DNA from: Lederbergia citrisecunda
Lineage (GTDB): Bacteria > Bacillota > Bacilli > Bacillales > Bacillaceae_C
Assembly (NCBI RefSeq): GCF_018343695.1
Contig: NZ_JAGYPJ010000001.1
Coordinates: forward strand, 248,001-312,000
DNA length: 64,000 bases
Reading direction: 5' to 3'
Made by a program: the position numbers and the translations under genes
In this document: positions 60,688-64,000 of the stretch, piece by piece
How positions within the stretch are numbered: the first letter of the stretch is position 1
Layout: every line of letters starts with the position of its first letter
The notes under the pieces: generated by a model
What the model was told of the DNA's origin: nothing
The model's input: only the letters and a program-made list of their open reading frames with translations
Database searches by the model: none

Positions 60688-62557
60688 GTGTGCCAGGCAT
60701 GTTCATCAACTAGACGGTGAAAGTCCGTTATGGGCGTAGGGATATGCGAACCATTAGTCGAAGGCAAGGGTGTCCACGGCGACGTGGAATCTGAAGGAAG
60801 CTCTAGGCAAATCCTCGGTCTGAGGTATACGAATCACATTCGAGGTTATTATTTCAGGATGAGTCTGCAAAACAAGATAAAGTCCAAAATATCCCCAGAT
60901 GAAATAATAATAAATGTGGCAGATATATGAGGAGAAAGTTGATGTACTTACCCTGGGAGATCTCTTAGTACCTCGTACAAGAGAACCTATTCAGCGATGA
61001 ATAGTTGAACTAAGAGAAGTCAGCAGATGTCGTAGTACCAACACATAGAGTTGGGAAGGACGGAACGAAAGGAGAGACTATGTTAGGGTCATTTACGAGA
61101 TAACCATGACACAGCCAACCTCTAGGACTATTGAGAGGCAGAATGTTCGGAAAACAGGAGCACCCTCAATAGAGTGGAGTTATCCTCGTACAACCCCCAT
61201 AACATAGGAACAGTATGCAATTTACTAAAACTCTGATAGAGATAATTCTAGATAGAGATAATCTAAACCAAGCCTTTGAAAGGGTTAGAAGAAACAAAGG
61301 AGCAGCAGGAGTCGATGCGAAAGATATTGAAGCTACTCGCCATTATTTAAAGGAAAATGGTGCGGAAATTATCCAATTAATTAAAGCTGGAAAATATAAA
61401 CCTCAGCCTGTTAGAAGAGTTCAAATACCAAAGCCCAACGGTGGAATTCGAAACTTAGGAATTCCTACTGTAACTGACAGGGTCTTTCAACAAGCGATAG
61501 TTCAAGCTCTAACTCCAATATTCGAACCGCAGTTTAGTCAATATAGCTATGGATTTAGACCGAATAAAAGTGCTCATCAAGCCATTGAGCAAGCTAGACA
61601 ATACATTGAGAATGGCTACAACTTCGTCGTAGACATAGACCTGGAGAAATTCTTTGACAGAGTCCAACATGACAAACTGATGTCCCTTGTGGCAAAGTCC
61701 ATTACAGACAAGCCTGCTTTGAAACTAATTAGACGGTATCTTCAAGCAGGAGTCATGGAAAACGGAGTGGTTACAGTTAATCGAGAAGGAACACCGCAAG
61801 GTGGTCCACTAAGTCCTCTTCTAAGTAATATCATTCTTAATGAATTGGATAAAGAACTGGAGAAGCGCGGACACAGGTTTGTCAGGTACGCAGATGATTG
61901 TAATATCTACGTTAAAACTCAAAAGGCTGGAGAAAGAGTTAAGAAAGGTATTACAGAGTTCATTGAAAAGAAACTAAAGCTCAAGGTTAATGAAGAGAAA
62001 AGTGCAGTGGGAAAGCCGAGGGCACGTGTATTCTTAGGAGTGAGTTTCTACAAAATTAAGAAGCATACGAGGGTATATGTGCCTAAGAAATCAAAGAAGA
62101 GGTTTGAAGATAAGTTAAAGAGACTAACCAATCGTAATTGGGGAGTAAGTATGGAGTATCGAATTGTGCGACTTAATCAGTTAATCCAAGGATGGGGCAA
62201 CTATTTTAAAATCGGCGATATAAAGAAATACGCAAAACTTTTAGATGCGCATATCCGAAGAAGATTAAGAGCATGTCGCTGGAAGGAATGGAAGAAAACT
62301 CATACAAAATACAAGAACCTTATAAAGTTAGGCATTTCAAGAAAGGAAGCTTGGAGGAATTCCAACTCAAGGAAAGGTTATTGGAGAATATCTAAATCTC
62401 CTTACCTAGATATAGCTTTAAACAAGGAATATTGGCAACAATTAGGATTGAAATCTCTATCATCAATTGTAAATTCATAAACTTTCGAACCGCCGTATAC
62501 CGAACGGTACGTACGGTGGTGTGAGAGGTCGGCGCCGTGAGGCGCCTCCTACTCGAT
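60688..62557 (+). mobile_element. Group IIC intron (about 1.87 kb) with encoded maturase
   Basis: The 5' end GTGTGCC fits the GUGYG boundary. About 530 nt of structured RNA precede the maturase ORF. Behind the ORF lies a domain V-like hairpin (about 62487-62521) with the CGC triad in GAACCGCCGTA...TACGGTGG and an inner ACCGAACGGT. Domain VI follows with GGCGCC/GGCGCC arms, ending near CTCGAT. Insertion directly behind a terminator stem, the CGC triad and the lack of an endonuclease domain all indicate class C. All parts look intact, so it may be active. The 3' boundary is uncertain by a few bases. Confidence 0.88.
61215..62480 (+). CDS. ltrA: Group II intron reverse transcriptase/maturase
   Basis: 421 residues. 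RT domains are complete: 'KGAAGVDAKDIEATRHYLKE', 'IPKPNGGIRNLGIPTVTDRV', 'FSQYSYGFRPNKSAHQAIEQ', 'VVDIDLEKFFDRV', 'GTPQGGPLSPLLSNIILNEL', the catalytic YADD in 'RFVRYADDCNIYV', and the thumb/maturase X domain with 'LNQLIQGWGNYFKIG'. No D/En endonuclease region is present, as in class C. It promotes splicing and retrohoming of the surrounding intron. Confidence 0.95.
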   Translation: MQFTKTLIEIILDRDNLNQAFERVRRNKGAAGVDAKDIEATRHYLKENGAEIIQLIKAGKYKPQPVRRVQIPKPNGGIRNLGIPTVTDRVFQQAIVQALTPIFEPQFSQYSYGFRPNKSAHQAIEQARQYIENGYNFVVDIDLEKFFDRVQHDKLMSLVAKSITDKPALKLIRRYLQAGVMENGVVTVNREGTPQGGPLSPLLSNIILNELDKELEKRGHRFVRYADDCNIYVKTQKAGERVKKGITEFIEKKLKLKVNEEKSAVGKPRARVFLGVSFYKIKKHTRVYVPKKSKKRFEDKLKRLTNRNWGVSMEYRIVRLNQLIQGWGNYFKIGDIKKYAKLLDAHIRRRLRACRWKEWKKTHTKYKNLIKLGISRKEAWRNSNSRKGYWRISKSPYLDIALNKEYWQQLGLKSLSSIVNS

Positions 62558-62579
62558 TTGTTTGAATAACCTAACTACC

Positions 62580-63404
62580 TCAATACCCTAACTGCCTTTG
62601 TCGACTGACTTCGTAAAGCATAATTGAAGTAGCGCATGCGACATTAAATGACGAAGCTGATCCATACATAGGAATGTTAATCATACGGTCGCAGATGTCT
62701 TTGTAAAAATGACTAAGTCCCTGTGTCTCATTTCCAACGAGAAGAATAGTCGGCTTTGAAAAATCGCAATAATAGATTTCTTCACTTCCTGTTGCGCTTG
62801 TTCCGACTATTTGTAATTCGGGATATGTTTGTCTTAATGAATCTGCCCAGTTTTTCACCTCGTTGGGTGAAGATATTCGAATCGTTGGTACATTGAAAAA
62901 TGATCCCATTGTAGCTCGGATTGTTTCAGGGTCGTATAAATCGACAGCATGACCGGTCATAATTAAACCTTGGCAACCAAGCGCATCGCAGGAACGAATT
63001 ATTGAACCAAGATTACCCCTGTTAGATGGTCTATCAAATACAACAATTAACATTTTTTCACTTACTGGAATACGAGAAAAATCATCTTCAGGAATCGCGA
63101 CGATTGCAATCAATTCTGAAGTATCTTCTTTATCACTGATTTTTTCCATTAGATTGGCTTGTAATTCATAATGAATTTCAGCGTTAGATTGTGCTAATAT
63201 ATTCTTTCCCCAATTGGATAACGGTTTTTGTGGAGAATATAGATACGCCCTAATATCCCAATTATTGTTAATCGCTTCATTAATATTCCTTACGCCTTCA
63301 ACAAAAAACTCTTTATATTTATGTCGTTTATTACGATTTTTCTTTATAACCTCGAACTTTTGGAAATCATTATTTTCATTATTAACGCTTATAATCTTAG
63401 GCAA
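62580..63404 (-). CDS. SpoU/TrmH-family RNA methyltransferase
   Basis: 274 residues. An N-terminal substrate-binding domain (about 1-100, 'HKYKEFFVEGVRNINEAINN') is followed by the SPOUT domain with the three SpoU motifs: 'VVFDRPSNRGNLGSIIRSCDALG', 'ILLVGNETQGLS' and 'NIPMYGSASSFNVACATSIM'. It 2'-O-methylates a ribose in rRNA or tRNA. TTG 63404 is chosen because AAGGAG lies 9 nt upstream; TTG 63422 would include that SD in the coding region. The intron lies just behind its 3' end. Confidence 0.88.
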   Translation of the reverse strand: MPKIISVNNENNDFQKFEVIKKNRNKRHKYKEFFVEGVRNINEAINNNWDIRAYLYSPQKPLSNWGKNILAQSNAEIHYELQANLMEKISDKEDTSELIAIVAIPEDDFSRIPVSEKMLIVVFDRPSNRGNLGSIIRSCDALGCQGLIMTGHAVDLYDPETIRATMGSFFNVPTIRISSPNEVKNWADSLRQTYPELQIVGTSATGSEEIYYCDFSKPTILLVGNETQGLSHFYKDICDRMINIPMYGSASSFNVACATSIMLYEVSRQRQLGY

Positions 63405-63438
63405 TTTTAATATCTCCTTCAATTAAACTTCGTCTTTC

Positions 63439-63651
63439 TTAATCCTCCCAAACATCATCCATGAGCTTCTCAATTTCTTTTCTTAATTGTTCGGTTTCAG
63501 TTTTAAGAATCCTTACTTTATCACCTTTGATTTCTACAACATCACCTGAAACTGCTTCCTTTGGGAACATGGATTTTTCAAAATCCTGCGTTTCTCCATC
63601 AATTTCTACTACAACCCATTCACCTTCAAATCGATCGATGATTCCCCGCAT
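63439..63651 (-). CDS. DUF3006 protein
   Basis: 70 residues. 'MRGIIDRFEGEWVVVEIDGE' followed by 'VSGDVVEIKGDKVRIL' is the DUF3006 pattern, and a charged coiled tail follows. DUF3006 genes commonly sit directly behind secreted metallo-beta-lactamase/ComEC-like proteins. Here it lies 12 bp behind such a candidate. GGAAGTG precedes the ATG. Function unknown. Confidence 0.85.
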   Translation of the reverse strand: MRGIIDRFEGEWVVVEIDGETQDFEKSMFPKEAVSGDVVEIKGDKVRILKTETEQLRKEIEKLMDDVWED

Positions 63652-63663
63652 GTTTTCACTTCC

Positions 63664-64000
63664 TTATTTTGGAGTAAATGATGTTTGAGTTTTATAGGTC
63701 TTTCCTTTATAAGTAGCTGAAATATCTACTTTTACTGCAAATCCTTTTGTTGCTCGACTTATTTTTACAGGAAGTTTTTCACCAGCTATTCCATAATAAG
63801 TCGTTTTTGTACTTTTGTAATTAAATACTGCTGTATATTTCGTTCCTTTTGGAAGTCCATTCACAGTTAAATAAATCGTTGAATACTGCTTAGGTGTTTT
63901 ATTATCTAGACTAGCTGTCAGTTTGTAATTTGTATTTGGTAAGGGATCTTTTACTTGACTTGGTTTCGCATTGATTTTTATTGTATTTCCATCAGATGTA
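63664..64000 (-). CDS. C-terminal part of a probable secreted protein (cut by window edge)
   Basis: The open frame continues beyond the right edge; only the last 111 codons are visible. They are beta-rich and repetitive, with 'PNTNYKLTASLDNKTPKQYS', 'PKGTKYTAVFNYKSTKTTYY' and 'VKVDISATYKGKTYKTQTSF', which resembles an immunoglobulin-like or accessory cell-surface domain. Together with the following DUF3006 gene this suggests the tail of an exported MBL-fold (ComEC C-terminal-like) hydrolase, but the catalytic part is outside the window. GTG 63864 is in frame but is internal. Confidence 0.55.
   Translation of the reverse strand, partial: TSDGNTIKINAKPSQVKDPLPNTNYKLTASLDNKTPKQYSTIYLTVNGLPKGTKYTAVFNYKSTKTTYYGIAGEKLPVKISRATKGFAVKVDISATYKGKTYKTQTSFTPK

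Noticed and set aside
1-64000. CRISPR arrays
   Set aside because: The only short-period repeats (about 50-52 bp, degenerate, two to three units) lack conserved direct repeats with unique spacers, and no cas gene is present.

Overview
The window is AT-rich chromosomal DNA from an endospore-forming member of the Bacillaceae (Bacillus sensu lato). The evidence is strong Shine-Dalgarno sites before nearly every gene, frequent TTG/GTG starts, many hairpin-plus-T-run terminators, a short HisG paired with HisZ, an SspL-like spore protein, an Sda-like checkpoint protein, an S-box riboswitch and CcpA-type cre sites. I cannot name the species.

Layout. 1-600: degenerate ~52-bp tandem repeats and an eroded ~240-bp interspersed repeat. 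0.6-4.4 kb: GntR (YtrA-type) operon with two ABC ATPases and two membrane proteins behind a perfect 17-bp-arm operator. 4.6-5.0 kb: frameshifted VOC pseudogene. 5.1-11.7 kb: oligopeptide importer oppABCDF with a cre site and an attenuator-like hairpin after oppA, then a small lipoprotein. 11.9-18.9 kb: histidine operon hisZGDCBAF-hisIE, which lacks hisH. 19.0-24.9 kb: a cystathionine/methionine-type PLP enzyme, then an S-box-controlled operon of a sulfonate/taurine-type ABC importer with an acetyl-CoA-synthetase-like ligase. 25-29 kb: VanZ-like protein, then an operon of membrane-anchored FAD oxidase, half-size MFS protein and amidase. 29-36 kb: M29 aminopeptidase, decayed ORFs, NAPE-PLD-like hydrolase, YfmL-like helicase, and a VOC-ThuA pair. 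36.2-39.0 kb: pabB-pabA-pabC. 39.1-39.7 kb: a 27-codon Hol_Tox-type toxin with type I toxin-antitoxin architecture and an sspL-like gene. 40-47.7 kb: carbohydrate locus with an AraC-type sensor-regulator, LplB/LplC-type permeases, a lipoprotein and an FGly-type sulfatase. 47.9-52 kb: second GntR/ABC-2 export operon divergent from an aldehyde dehydrogenase. 52-53 kb: two paralogous 46-47-aa membrane proteins. 53.5-55.3 kb: LolD/FtsX-type ABC pair. 55.8 kb: tRNA-Arg(CCU).

From the tRNA to about 62.6 kb the region looks accessory. It holds a short Sda homologue, a DUF2441 protein, a decayed SPOR domain, an acetyltransferase with foreign base composition, a cupin, a FUSC-type membrane protein and a group IIC intron inserted behind a terminator. 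The right end returns to ordinary genes: a SpoU-type RNA methyltransferase, a DUF3006 protein and the C-terminus of a probable secreted protein cut by the window edge.

The strongest candidates for something undescribed are the S-box importer plus acyl-CoA ligase operon, the two RIDEVP-tailed micro-membrane proteins, the histidine operon without its glutaminase subunit, and the sulfatase-linked oligosaccharide importer.
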